A program made the translations under genes and the position numbers. Positions 17,413 to 26,256 of a stretch of 64,000 nucleotides of DNA are shown here, one piece after another (position 1 is the stretch's first letter; every line of letters starts with the position of its first letter). The notes under the pieces were generated by a model. It saw nothing but the letters and a program-made list of their open reading frames with translations. It did no database searches and had not been told where the DNA came from. The DNA is from CAVYWD01 sp963772225 (GTDB taxonomy: Bacteria; Myxococcota; Myxococcia; Myxococcales; UBA5297), in contig CAVYWD010000006.1 in NCBI GenBank assembly GCA_963772225.1, forward strand, positions 1 through 64,000, in the 5' to 3' direction.

Positions 17413-20400
17413 CTACATCATCCCGGGCTTGCCGCGCTTCCAGCGCTCGAACTCGGTGGAGAGCAGGTCGACGTGCTCGCGCTCCTCGGCGGCGAGCTCC
17501 TTGTAGAGCTGGCGCTCGGCGGAGCCCTCCCGACACTCGGCCATGCGGTTCTTGAAGAAGCTCGCGGCGCGCTGCTCGAAGCCGATGGCGATGCGGAACA
17601 AGTTCCCCGGGTCCTCGGGCCGGTTGGGAATGCCGGCGTAGACGGCCGCGCGGTCGACCCTGAACCCTTCGCCGAGCGCGGGCGGCGCCGCCGTGTGGTA
17701 GCGGCGGGAGAGGGTGTCCATGTGCTCCTTCTCCATGATGGCGAACTTGCTGAAGAGCTTTTTCAGATCTGAGTCGTGGGCCTCGGAGGCCGCGCGGCTG
17801 TAGAAGGCGTGGCCGCCGAGCTCGATCTCGAAGGCCGACCGGATGGCGTCGAACGCCCCGGCGCCGTCGACCGCGCGAGGCTCGGCCGCCTTCAGCGCCC
17901 CGCCGCAGGCTGGGCACATGCCGTACGGGAAGGCGAAGCCCTCGGACACCTTTCCGCAGCTCTCGCAGCGCCAGGTGAGCTGGGCGTCGGCGCAGCAGAT
18001 GTACTCCTCGTCGCCGTCCACCGGGCGGTGGCACTTGGGGCACAAGGGCGCGCCGGTCTGGGCGCCGGTCGCTACCGCGCCCGCCGGTCCCTCGGCGCGA
18101 GCCCCGGGCTTCTCCGCCGTGGGCGGCACGAACGCCGCGGCGTCTTCGGCTGTGATGGGCCACTTCTTGCCGCTGGCCAAGTAGGCGCCGACGGCCCTGG
18201 CGGCGCGGCGACCGGCGCCCATGGCGAGGATGACCGTGGCGCCGCCGGTGACGATGTCGCCGCCCGCGAAGACGCCCGGCAGCGTCGTCGCCTGCGTCTT
18301 GTCGTCGGCGACGATGTTGCCCCACTTGTTCAGGCCCAGGCCCTCGGTCGATTTGGTGACGATGGGGTTCGCCTTGGTCCCGAGCGCATAGATGACCGTG
18401 TCGCAGTCCAGGTCCTTGAACACACCGGTGGAGACGGGCTTGCGGCGGCCGCGCTCGTCCGGGTCGCCGAGCTTCATCTCCTCGACCTTCATGCCCTTCA
18501 CGTTGCCGTCGGCGTCCGTGTAGATCTCCACCGGCGTGTGCAGGAAGAAGAAGTCGACGCCCTCCTCCCTGGCGTGCCGCAGCTCCTCGATGCGGCAGGG
18601 CGCCTCGGCCTCGCTGCGCCGGTAAACGCAGCGCACGGTGGGCGCGCCCAGGCGCTTGGCGACGCGCAGGCAGTCCATGGCGGTGTTGCCGGCGCCGATG
18701 ACCACCGCGCTCTTGCCGATGCTGACCGGGGTGTCCAGATACGGGAACCGGTCGCCGCCCATGAGGTTCACGCGGGTCAAGAACTCGTTGGCCGAGTAGA
18801 CCATGCCCGCGAACTCACCCGGGATGCCCAAGAACGTGGGCGCGCCGGCGCCGACGCCCAGGAACACCGCGTCGAAGCCCTTGTCCTTCATGAGCTGCGG
18901 GATGCTGAAGGTCTTGCCGATGACCTTGTTGGTCTCGAACTTGACGCCCAGGTCCTTCAGGCCCTGCACCTCGCGATCGATGATGTCCCGTGGCAGGCGG
19001 AACGACGGGATGCCGTAGCGGAGCACGCCGCCCACGACGTGCAGCGCCTCGAAGACGGTGACGTCGCAACCGAAGCGCACCAGGTCGGCGGAGACGGCCA
19101 AGCCTGCCGGGCCGGCGCCGCAGACGGCGACCTTTCCGAGCTTCTTCTTGAAAGACGGCGGGACCACCTTGGGGGCCTTGGCGTTGTCGCCGACGAAGCG
19201 CTCGAGCCGGCCGATGCCCACCGATTCCATTTTCTTGGTGATGATGCACTGCGCTTCGCACTGCGTCTCCTGCGGGCAGACGCGGCCGCAGACCGACGGG
19301 AACAGGTTCGACTCGCGGATGACCTCGAGCGCGCCATCGAGGTCGCGCACCACCACGTGCCGGATGAACCGGGGGATGTCGATGGAAACCGGGCAGCCGG
19401 CGATGCAGGTGGGCTTCGCGCACTGGATGCAGCGCTCGGCCTCGCTCAGGGCGTCCTGGAGCGTATAGCCGAGGTTCACTTCTTTGAAGTTGCGCGCCCG
19501 CTCCTGCGCATTTCGCTCGGGCATCTTGGTCTGGTGCGGCGGGAGCTCCTTGAGCTTCTTGTAGTTGCGCTTCTCCTCCTCGAAGAGCTGCTTCTCCAAA
19601 TTGCAGACGTGGTTGAAGTCCTCGGTGGCGCGGCTCTCCTGGGGCTTGAACCGCTTCTGGCGGAGCAAGAGCTCCTTGAAGTCCACCTGGTGCCCGTCGA
19701 AGTCCGGCCCGTCCACGCAGGCGAACTTGACCTCCTTGCCCACGGTCACGCGGCAGCTTCCGCACATGCCGGTGCCGTCGACCATGATGGCGTTGAGCGA
19801 GACCATGGTCTTGACGCCGGAGGGCCGGGTGGTCTCGACGCAGGCGTTCATCATGGGCAAGGGGCCGATGGCGACGACCAGGTTCGGCTTGTCTTTCTCG
19901 AGCAGCTCTTTGAGCGCCCCGGTAACGAAGCCCGGCTTGCCGTAGCTGCCGTCGTCGGTGCAGACGATGAGGTCGTCGCAGTACTTCTTGAACTTCTCTT
20001 CCCAGAAGATGAGGCCCTTGTTCCTGAAGCCGATGATGGCGGTGACGCGGTTGCCCGCCTCCTTGAACGCGCGGAGCTGGGGGTAGACCGGCGCCACGCC
20101 GAGGCCGCCGCCGACCAGCACCACGTGGCCCACCTTCTCGACGTGCTGGGGAAGGCCCAAGGGCCCGACGAAGTCGCTGAACGAGTCGCCCTGCTTGTAG
20201 TCCTGCATCATCTCGCGCGTGGTCTTGCCCAGCGCCTGGATGACGATGGTGACGGTGCCCTTCTGGCGGTCGTAGTCCGCCACGGTGAGGGGGATTCGCT
20301 CCGAGCCCTCGCGCAAGCGCAGCATGACGAAGTGGCCAGGCCGGGCCGACTGAGCCACGTCGGGAGCAGCCACTTCCCAAAGGAACGTCGTGTCCGAAAA

Positions 20401-20427
20401 GTCTTCGCGGCGAAGGATCTGGTACAT
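17413..20427 (-). CDS. fused NfnB/NfnA-type flavoprotein (GltD-like) with zinc ribbon and rubrerythrin-like domain
   Basis: 1004 residues. Residues 1-290: ferredoxin-NADP reductase-like SudB/NfnB half with RIPLTVADYD, the NAD-site VLVGGGLGVAPVYPQL and a Cys motif (MCGSCRV...C) for a [2Fe-2S] cluster. Residues 290-770: GltD/NfnA half with the 4Fe-4S cluster segments (AERCIQCAKPTCIAGCPVSI, SVCGRVCPQETQCEAQC), FAD site AVCGAGPAGLAVSADL and NADPH site AVVIGAGNTAMDCLRVAKRL. Residues 800-850: two CxxC zinc-ribbon knuckles. Residues 860-1004: ferritin-like bundle with EIELGGHAFY, MEKEH and EEREH. The first two parts normally form an electron-bifurcating or sulfide-dehydrogenase heterodimer; fusing them to a rubrerythrin-like peroxidase domain suggests NAD(P)H-driven peroxide or O2 reduction, an inference. 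A perfect terminator follows. Confidence 0.88.
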   Translation of the reverse strand: MYQILRREDFSDTTFLWEVAAPDVAQSARPGHFVMLRLREGSERIPLTVADYDRQKGTVTIVIQALGKTTREMMQDYKQGDSFSDFVGPLGLPQHVEKVGHVVLVGGGLGVAPVYPQLRAFKEAGNRVTAIIGFRNKGLIFWEEKFKKYCDDLIVCTDDGSYGKPGFVTGALKELLEKDKPNLVVAIGPLPMMNACVETTRPSGVKTMVSLNAIMVDGTGMCGSCRVTVGKEVKFACVDGPDFDGHQVDFKELLLRQKRFKPQESRATEDFNHVCNLEKQLFEEEKRNYKKLKELPPHQTKMPERNAQERARNFKEVNLGYTLQDALSEAERCIQCAKPTCIAGCPVSIDIPRFIRHVVVRDLDGALEVIRESNLFPSVCGRVCPQETQCEAQCIITKKMESVGIGRLERFVGDNAKAPKVVPPSFKKKLGKVAVCGAGPAGLAVSADLVRFGCDVTVFEALHVVGGVLRYGIPSFRLPRDIIDREVQGLKDLGVKFETNKVIGKTFSIPQLMKDKGFDAVFLGVGAGAPTFLGIPGEFAGMVYSANEFLTRVNLMGGDRFPYLDTPVSIGKSAVVIGAGNTAMDCLRVAKRLGAPTVRCVYRRSEAEAPCRIEELRHAREEGVDFFFLHTPVEIYTDADGNVKGMKVEEMKLGDPDERGRRKPVSTGVFKDLDCDTVIYALGTKANPIVTKSTEGLGLNKWGNIVADDKTQATTLPGVFAGGDIVTGGATVILAMGAGRRAARAVGAYLASGKKWPITAEDAAAFVPPTAEKPGARAEGPAGAVATGAQTGAPLCPKCHRPVDGDEEYICCADAQLTWRCESCGKVSEGFAFPYGMCPACGGALKAAEPRAVDGAGAFDAIRSAFEIELGGHAFYSRAASEAHDSDLKKLFSKFAIMEKEHMDTLSRRYHTAAPPALGEGFRVDRAAVYAGIPNRPEDPGNLFRIAIGFEQRAASFFKNRMAECREGSAERQLYKELAAEEREHVDLLSTEFERWKRGKPGMM

Positions 20428-21014
20428 CGAGGCGAAACCTCCGAGTACAAGAGCGAAAGGTGCCGAGATGAGGACCTTTGTGGATCAGCGAATGGGCACC
20501 GATGACAGCCGGTGCCCTAACCTGGAACAGCCAAGCCGCTCCGATCCTCCACGAAAACGGCCTTCAGCGCAGCCTCGAAAAATGAGATTCTCAAGAGCCA
20601 GGCTCTTGATGGGCGGGCGAGTGGGCGGGCGGCCGCCCCGAAGTGGGCCTGCCGCGCTGCGCCGTGTCGGGCCGGCGAGGCTCGAGTCGGTCGCCGCCTC
20701 ATGGCCGGGCCGCTCGCCCCGGGGCTGCCAGCCCGACAGCCAAAAGAGGCCGGCTCGGCGGCGGTCCTCCCGAGCCCAGGGGCGGGCGCGGCACGCCGCC
20801 GTCACGTCCTAGTCCCTTCGGCGCGAACTCTCGTGCAGGCTGGCAAACAGTCCAGGCTCCAGACCCAAGGCTCCAGGGAATGCAGTTCCTGAAGCCTGGG
20901 GTCTGGAGCCTAAGGCAACCCTCTTTGGTTCCGGCTCGACCGGTTAGGGCGAGGGTCGGGCCGGCGAGCGAGCCATGGCCTCTCGGGCTCGCCTTGGGAT
21001 ACAAACCGCGGCCG
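20428..21014. other. intergenic region holding palindromic repeat copy 1
   Basis: Between the starts of the divergent fusion gene and the LysE gene. Apart from the repeat at 20813-20949 no gene-like reading was found; the long frames across it lack codon bias and known motifs. Promoters for both neighbours must lie here but no clear -35/-10 pair was identified. Confidence 0.6.
20813..20949. repeat. palindromic intergenic repeat, copy 1
   Basis: About 137 bp beginning CCCTTCGGCGCGAACTCTCG and ending near GGTTCCGGCTCGACCGGTTA. Its core is an inverted repeat, AGGCTCCAGACCCAAGGC (20854-20871) against GCCTGGGGTCTGGAGCCT (20894-20911), around GGGAATGCAGTTCCT. Two further copies are at 33838-33962 and 36311-36454. 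Confidence 0.88.
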
Positions 21015-21650
21015 ATGCTCCCGCCGCTCGCCTTCGGTTTCCTGTTCGGCTTCGTCGGCTCGATGCCGCTGGCCGGGCCCATCTCGGCGCTGGTGTTCGC
21101 CCGCGGCCTGTGCGGGCGCTATCGGAGCGGGCAGCTCATCGCCGCGGGGGCGGGCATCGCGGAGAGCCTCTACGCCTTCCTTGCCTACTGGGGCATGAGC
21201 CAGCTGCTGCAGCGCTACTCTTGGGTCGTGCTCGCCTCGAGGGGCGCCGCGGCGATCATTTTGTCGGCCCTGGGCGTCCTGTTCCTGACGCGCCACCCGC
21301 GCGCGGTGAGCCCGCCCGGGGAGCCGGAGCGCGAGAAGAGCAGCTTGGCCATCGGGTTCGCCATCACGCTGCTCAACCCCACGTTCCTCGCGACCTGGAC
21401 GGCCGCCGTGGCGGTGCTCCACGCCGCGGGATTCGTGCGCCCGAGCGCCTTGAGCGCGTCGCTCTTCGCCGCAGGGGTGCTGGCCGGCATCGTGGGCTGG
21501 TTCTGGCTCCTGCTGCGGCTGATGCGCCGGTATCGCGACCGATTCCGCCCGTCGACGCTCGACCGGGTCCTTCAGGCCATCGGGGCCTTGCTCTTGGCGA
21601 CCGGCCTCGGATTCGCCGCCCGATTCGCGCAGGGCCTGCTCGGTCGCTGA
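21015..21650 (+). CDS. LysE-family exporter
   Basis: 211 residues from ATG 21015. Six predicted membrane helices, with the LysE/RhtB opening FGFLFGFVGSMPLAGPISAL (the G-x-x-P-G/P-x loop), and FAITLLNPTFLATWTAAVAV in the middle, where the conserved NP of the family stands. Length is normal. These carriers export amino acids or small metabolites; the substrate cannot be told from sequence. The gene stands alone between the repeat-bearing spacer and the convergent atp operon. Confidence 0.85.
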   Translation: MLPPLAFGFLFGFVGSMPLAGPISALVFARGLCGRYRSGQLIAAGAGIAESLYAFLAYWGMSQLLQRYSWVVLASRGAAAIILSALGVLFLTRHPRAVSPPGEPEREKSSLAIGFAITLLNPTFLATWTAAVAVLHAAGFVRPSALSASLFAAGVLAGIVGWFWLLLRLMRRYRDRFRPSTLDRVLQAIGALLLATGLGFAARFAQGLLGR

Positions 21651-22114
21651 GCCTCGCGCCCGCGAGCCCGGGCGCGGCGCGGGCGACGGAGCCCGGCGTC
21701 GACCGCAGCCTGCGCCGGCCATTCTGGCCACGCCTTTTCGGCTGCGAGGTCCTTGATGGCACTGAAGCCGCCTCGCCCTCGCGCCGCGTCCCATCGGTCA
21801 TACGCCGGCGGCGTCGGCCCTCGGGTTCGCTCTCTCTCGATGGGATGGCGGGGCTCCAGCCCCAGGAGCCCTCGGAGCGGCGAGCGGCCGTGATCGAGTC
21901 GATGCCCGTTCGAAGACGGCCAGGGCGAGGGGCCCATCGCCTGCGCGTTGATTGGGCGTGGAAGCCCCAATGCCGTCGACGAGCGCCGCGGCGTCCTTTG
22001 AAACGAAATCGGCTCCGCCCATCGGAGCGGAGCCTACGTGCGATGCCCAAAGCGGACCCTCCGCTCGGAGCGAACGGAGGGAGGTGGAGACCCGATGAGG
22101 CGAAGTCTAGGGCG
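21651..22114. other. spacer between LysE gene and atpF, no gene seen
   Basis: No convincing reading frame on either strand. It contains short GC-rich palindromes, the clearest being the hairpin at 22011-22034. Confidence 0.55.
22011..22034 (-). terminator. possible terminator of the atp operon
   Basis: Stem GGCTCCGC / GCGGAGCC with an 8-base loop, 81 bp past the atpF stop. On the minus strand it is followed by GATTTCGTTTC, a poor U-tract, so termination here is only plausible. Confidence 0.4.
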
Positions 22115-22648
22115 TTAGGCCGCGGGCTTCTGGGCGTTGAACTGGTTGATGAACTCGCTCACCAGCTGGCGCTGGCGGCTCTCGTCGAGCGAGCTCTGCA
22201 CCAGCTTGGCGGCGGCCTGGAGCGCGAGGTCCACTGCGTGGCCGCGGACGTCGGCCAGCGCCTTGTTCTTCTCGTCGTCGATCTGCCGCTTGGCCTGGGC
22301 GAAGAGCTCCTCGGCTTCCTTGCGGCTCTTGGCGAGGAGGTCTTGGCGCGCGACCTCGACCTCGGCCTGATTCTTCTTGATCAACTCCGCGGCCTCGCGG
22401 CGAGCTTCGGCGATGGCTTGCTTCTGCTCGGCGAGGATCTTCTCGGCCTCTTGGCGCTCGCGCTTGGCGGCGTCGATGGCGCTCTGGATGGCCTTCTCCC
22501 GCTCCTGAACCATGCTCAGGATGGGGCCCCAGGCCTTCCAGCGCAGGACGGCAAAGACGATGGCGAAGGTGACGATGGTCCAGAACGTGAGCCCTGGATT
22601 GATTTCGATAAGACTGGCACCGAACACCGCGAAGTCGACGGGCAGCAT
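22115..22648 (-). CDS. atpF: F0F1 ATP synthase subunit b
   Basis: 177 residues. One N-terminal membrane helix (LTFWTIVTFAIVFAVLRWKAW) followed by a long charged coiled coil (QEREKAIQSAIDAAKRERQE onward) and a C-terminal delta-binding part. Subunit b is the peripheral stalk joining F0 to F1. It is last in the minus-strand order atpZ-like, atpI-like, atpB, atpE, atpF. The F1 genes are absent from the window, as expected where F0 and F1 loci are separate. Confidence 0.95.
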   Translation of the reverse strand: MLPVDFAVFGASLIEINPGLTFWTIVTFAIVFAVLRWKAWGPILSMVQEREKAIQSAIDAAKRERQEAEKILAEQKQAIAEARREAAELIKKNQAEVEVARQDLLAKSRKEAEELFAQAKRQIDDEKNKALADVRGHAVDLALQAAAKLVQSSLDESRQRQLVSEFINQFNAQKPAA

Positions 22649-22765
22649 CTCTCAAAACTCCCGAAGGCCCTTGGTAGAAGCGGGCCGCTCACTCATTGCC
22701 TAAAACCCGAATTGAAGCCTCCGAAGGCCCCGCGGCGCGGGGCCCTGGAGCACGACGCGAGGCGA

Positions 22766-22996
22766 TTACGCCTTGGTCGCGAGGATGATGCAGACCACTT
22801 CCGCGAACAGCGTCACGCCTTCGATGAGGGCCGCGGCGATGATCATGGAGGTCCGGAGGTCGCCGGCAGCCGACGGCTGGCGAGCGGTGCCCTCCATGGC
22901 GGAAGCCGCCAGCTTGCCGATGCCGACGCCGGCGCCAAGGACCGCGATGCCCGCGCCGAGGCCGGCGCCCAGATATGCAAGTGCGAGGTGATTCAT
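22766..22996 (-). CDS. atpE: F0F1 ATP synthase subunit c
   Basis: 76 residues, two helices in a hairpin with the polar loop ARQPSAAG. The first helix has the glycine-rich packing motif GAGLGAGIAVLGAGVGIGKL; the second has the ion-carrying Glu in AALIEGVTLFAEVV at about residue 59. The Q-x-E-S/T set of sodium-type rings is not complete, so proton coupling is more likely, though not proven. GGAGG precedes the ATG. Confidence 0.95.
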   Translation of the reverse strand: MNHLALAYLGAGLGAGIAVLGAGVGIGKLAASAMEGTARQPSAAGDLRTSMIIAAALIEGVTLFAEVVCIILATKA

Positions 22997-23047
22997 TGTC
23001 GTCCTGCCTCCCTTTTCAAGGGGTGGTTCGTGAGGGTGAATCTTTGC

Positions 23048-24130
23048 TTAGTGATGCGCCTCTTGGTTTGCACCGTGGCCGTCGCCGTGCTCGTGATGGC
23101 CCATGGCCACCCCGAAACCGATGAACAGCGCGGAGAGCAACGTGAAGACGTAGGCCTGCACGAGGGCCACGAAGATCTCGAGCAGGTAGATGGCGAAGGC
23201 GAAGGCGACCGAGACCGGCGCCAGGCCAATCGTCTTCATGATGAAGATCAGGCCGAGCAGGAAGAAGATGACGATGTGCCCGGCGATCATGTTGGCGAAG
23301 AGGCGGATGGTGAGGGCGAAGGGCTTGGTGAAGAGCCCCAGGAACTCGACCGGAATCATGATGGGCCAGAGCAGCGGGTGGACGCCGCCCGTCAGGTGCT
23401 TCAGGTAGCCGCCCAGTCCCGCGGCGCGGATGCCCGCGGCCTGCGTCAGGATGAAGGTCAGGAGGGCGAGGCCCAGCGTCACGTTCAAATTGCTCGTGGC
23501 GCTCGCGAGGTAAGGGATGAGCCCCAGGAAGTTCATCACCAGGATGAAGAAGAAGCAGGTGAGCAGGAAGGGCGTGTATCGGTCGGCTTCTTTCTGCCCC
23601 GGGATGTTCTTTCGCGCGAACTCGTCGCGCACGAATACCACCATGGCCTCCAGCATGTTGCCGAGGCCCGAGGGGACCATCTGGCCCTTCTTGGGCGCGC
23701 CGATGACGAACATCGCGATGAGCACCAGAGCGGCGACCCACATCCAGAAGAGGTGCTTGGTCACCGTCAGGTCGACCGGGGTGCCGCCGATGTGTCCGAC
23801 GACGCCGTTCCAGCCGAACAGCTTGCAGCCGACCTTCTTGAAGTCGAGGGTCGCCGCGCTGTGGGAGAAGGGGCTCTCGAACTGAATGGCCTTCTGGTCG
23901 GCGACGTGGTGGAAGATCACTTCGCTGACGGCCGGGTTCTCCTCCTCCGGAGTCTCGGAGGCGAGGATCTCCTGGCAGGAGGCGTCGGCCGGCAGGCCGT
24001 GGCCGCCGTGGCCGGCGCCGTGCGCCGCCTCGCCAGCCTCGGCCGGAGCCGCCTCATGGCCTTCATGACCTTGCGCCCACGCCGGGGCGCAGAGGAGCGC
24101 TGCGAGAACGACTACGAGGGGCCTCATCAT
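23048..24130 (-). CDS. atpB: F0F1 ATP synthase subunit a, with signal peptide and His-rich extension
   Basis: 360 residues, about 100 longer than the E. coli protein. The N-terminus has a cleavable-looking signal (MMRPLVVVLAALLCAPAWAQ) and a His/Ala-rich segment (GHEGHEAAP, HGAGHGGHG) that would face the periplasm. The core has the usual helices, with PFALTIRLFANMIAGHIVIF carrying the essential Arg facing the c ring and a C-terminal His-rich tail (GHHEHGDGHG). Its ATG overlaps the atpI-like stop (ATGA, 24127-24130). Periplasmic extensions of subunit a are seen in Myxococcota and relatives. The His-rich ends could bind metal; that is speculation. Confidence 0.94.
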   Translation of the reverse strand: MMRPLVVVLAALLCAPAWAQGHEGHEAAPAEAGEAAHGAGHGGHGLPADASCQEILASETPEEENPAVSEVIFHHVADQKAIQFESPFSHSAATLDFKKVGCKLFGWNGVVGHIGGTPVDLTVTKHLFWMWVAALVLIAMFVIGAPKKGQMVPSGLGNMLEAMVVFVRDEFARKNIPGQKEADRYTPFLLTCFFFILVMNFLGLIPYLASATSNLNVTLGLALLTFILTQAAGIRAAGLGGYLKHLTGGVHPLLWPIMIPVEFLGLFTKPFALTIRLFANMIAGHIVIFFLLGLIFIMKTIGLAPVSVAFAFAIYLLEIFVALVQAYVFTLLSALFIGFGVAMGHHEHGDGHGANQEAHH

Positions 24131-24501
24131 GCCTTGCCCTCCGCCGGCCGAGCCCCGGACCTTCGGGACACCGCGGCGATCTCGATGACTTGGTGCGCCA
24201 AGTAGAGCGCGAAGAATGCGATGCAGTACGCGAGGAGGTCGCCGCCGAAGGACCGCGCGGCAAAAAGGCCCACGGCGACGGCGAACATTCGCAAGAGGAA
24301 TGAGACGGCGAGGGCGGCGAGGACTCGCTTGAGCCCTCCGGACGCGGCGAGGAAGACGAGGCCCAGCGCCACCGCCGAGGTGACGGCCGCAACGCAGACG
24401 CCGGCGAGTGCGCCGAGTCGCTGGGCGCCGGCCGCCAGGAACGCGGCACCCGCGCCCATCGCGGTCGTCAGGCCGAACAGTGCGTAGCTCCGCTTGACCA
24501 A
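24127..24501 (-). CDS. AtpI-like ATP synthase assembly protein
   Basis: 124 residues with four hydrophobic helices (LTTAMGAGAAFLAAGAQRL, VCVAAVTSAVALGLVFLAA, VLAALAVSFLLRMFAVAVGL, LLAYCIAFFALYLAHQVIEI). Size, topology and position ahead of atpB match AtpI, which helps assemble the c ring. Sequence-level recognition is weak, so the name rests mostly on position. It is coupled to atpB by a 4-bp overlap. Confidence 0.8.
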   Translation of the reverse strand: MVKRSYALFGLTTAMGAGAAFLAAGAQRLGALAGVCVAAVTSAVALGLVFLAASGGLKRVLAALAVSFLLRMFAVAVGLFAARSFGGDLLAYCIAFFALYLAHQVIEIAAVSRRSGARPAEGKA

Positions 24502-24520
24502 CTCATCTCCTCGATGCCCG

Positions 24521-24787
24521 TCAGGTGCCGTTCTTTCGCCCAGACTTCGACATCCGGATCGCCGCCCGGATGAAGACGGCCAACCCCGCGCTGCTGCCGA
24601 CCACCGCTCCTGCCGCCAAGAGCCAGGGAGCGGTGCCCAGCTTCTTGTCCAGATACCAACCGCCGAGCGCTCCGAGGCACGCAGCGGCCGCCAACTGCCA
24701 GGAGGCGTCCAGCACCGGTGCCGCGCGCTGATACGCCGCCGCTATCTTCGAAAGTCGCTCTTCGTCCTTGGAGCTCGGGGTTGGCAG
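24521..24787 (-). CDS. AtpZ-like small membrane protein, probable CTG start
   Basis: 88 residues: hydrophilic N-terminus (PTPSSKDEERLSKIAAAY), then two helices with LGGWYLDKKLGTAPWLLAAG, the signature of the AtpZ/AtpI-type F0 accessory family (putative Ca2+/Mg2+ channel, UncI-like). No ATG, GTG or TTG lies in frame between it and well upstream. A strong GGAGG at 24794-24798 is followed after 6 bases by CTG at 24787, the best start. A frameshift hiding another start is the alternative. It heads the atp operon, 19 bp before the atpI-like gene. Confidence 0.75.
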   Translation of the reverse strand: MPTPSSKDEERLSKIAAAYQRAAPVLDASWQLAAAACLGALGGWYLDKKLGTAPWLLAAGAVVGSSAGLAVFIRAAIRMSKSGRKNGT

Positions 24788-24972
24788 CGATAACCTCCGC
24801 CGGGCCGTGGCGCGACCGACCTCGAATCCTGGAATACCTCGAAAACACTCGGAGAAATTCGACCCGAGCCCTAAGTGGGACGCGGTAATTAGCACGGGCT
24901 TTGTATGGAGCGCAACAGGAAAATCTATCTGGAGGTTCGGGCGATTGATAGGAGGTGGTTCTGCGCGCGCCG

Positions 24973-26256
24973 TCAGCGCGGGCGGAGCGCGAGGATGGCG
25001 GCCACAGCCAAGAGGGCGCCGACGCCGAAGGCGGCCGCGAAGAGGAGCGCCGCCTGCGTCCAGGAGCGCGAGCCGCTCGCAGGCCGGGTCGTCGCGTGGT
25101 TCGACGAGGTGGGCTCGTTCACGGCCGCGGGGACGGCCGCGGGTCGAGGGGGCGGCATGGGCCTGGGAGGTGAGGGGCGCGCGCCCCGCGACTCCTGCGC
25201 CAGGATACGCGGGTCCACGGCCACGGTGGGCTCTTCGCGGGCATCGCGGGCGCTCGGGTCGGCGGGGAGCCTTGCGGCGAGCGCCTCCTCCACCATGGCC
25301 TGGTCCTGCTCGGCGTCGCGGGCGAAGAGCGAGGTCATGAGCGAGGCGAGCTGCGCCTCGCTCGCGGTCGGGCCCAGGAGGGAGTGCAGCGCGGCGTCCA
25401 GCGCGCCGCTCAGGGCGTCGGCGCTCGGCCACCGCTTGGCGGCGTCGGGGTTGAGGGCGCGCATGACCAGCGCGTCGACCTCGGGCGGGACGCTGGGCTC
25501 CACCTCGGAGAGCGGGGAGAAGCTCGGGTAGGCTGCGCGGCGCCATCGCTCCTCGGGGTTCATGGCGGGGAACGGCAGGCGCCCGGCGATCAGCTCCCAG
25601 AGCAGGACGCCCAGGGAGTAGACGTCGGCGCGGCCATCGACCGGCTTCTTCCGGGCCTGCTCGGGGCTCATGTACGCCAGGTTGCCGATCACCACGCGCG
25701 GGGCGGTGCGCGACATCTTGATGGCCGAGTGGGCCGCGCCGAAGTCGATGATCTTCACTCGGCCGCTGTACGAGACGAGGGCGTTCGACGGGCTGATGTC
25801 GCGGTGCACGACGTGGAGCGGCCGGCCGCTCGGACCGACCGCCTTGTGGGCGTAGGCCAGCGCCTCGCACATCCTTTGCGCGACCAGCAAAGTGAGCGGG
25901 AGCGGCAGGCGCGCCGACTGCTCGTGCAAGCGCGACGAGATTCTCCCCAGCGTCTTGCCTTTCACGTACTCCATGGCGATGAAGTACTCACCGTCTACGG
26001 CGCCCATCTCGAGCACCCGGGCGATCCCCGGGTGGCGCAGGTGCACGACGACCTTGGCCTCGTCGAGGAATCGGGCGACGAAGCCCGAGTCGTTCGCGAG
26101 GTGCGGGAGCATCTTCTTGACGACGCAGACCTGCGGCGCGCCGCTCGGCGAGGCCACCCGCGACAGGAATACCTCGCCCATACCCCCCGCGCCGATGCGG
26201 CGGAGGAGGTGAAAGCGGCCGAAGGCCTTGACGCCGGGCGGCGTGAGCGTGAGCAC
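24973..26256 (-). CDS. Hanks-type Ser/Thr protein kinase with C-terminal membrane helix
   Basis: About 427 residues from a GTG at 26256 preceded by GAGGATGAGG; an in-frame ATG at 26391 would add 45 Arg/Cys-rich residues without family likeness. Kinase motifs: glycine loop RRIGAGGMGEVFLSR, Lys in VCVVKKMLPHL, HVVHRDISPSNALV (HRD), KIIDFGAAHS (DFG) and MSPEQARKKPVDGRADVYSL (APE region). A Pro-rich linker leads to one membrane helix (ALLFAAAFGVGALLAVAAIL) at the C-terminus, with no folded extracellular domain. Typical of the many membrane-tethered kinases in myxobacteria; substrate unknown. Confidence 0.9.
   Translation of the reverse strand: MLTLTPPGVKAFGRFHLLRRIGAGGMGEVFLSRVASPSGAPQVCVVKKMLPHLANDSGFVARFLDEAKVVVHLRHPGIARVLEMGAVDGEYFIAMEYVKGKTLGRISSRLHEQSARLPLPLTLLVAQRMCEALAYAHKAVGPSGRPLHVVHRDISPSNALVSYSGRVKIIDFGAAHSAIKMSRTAPRVVIGNLAYMSPEQARKKPVDGRADVYSLGVLLWELIAGRLPFPAMNPEERWRRAAYPSFSPLSEVEPSVPPEVDALVMRALNPDAAKRWPSADALSGALDAALHSLLGPTASEAQLASLMTSLFARDAEQDQAMVEEALAARLPADPSARDAREEPTVAVDPRILAQESRGARPSPPRPMPPPRPAAVPAAVNEPTSSNHATTRPASGSRSWTQAALLFAAAFGVGALLAVAAILALRPR

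Noticed and set aside
20975..24205. Plus-strand frame of about 1070 codons over LysE and the atp genes
   Set aside because: Crosses two real transcription units and is explained by stop-poor high-GC DNA.
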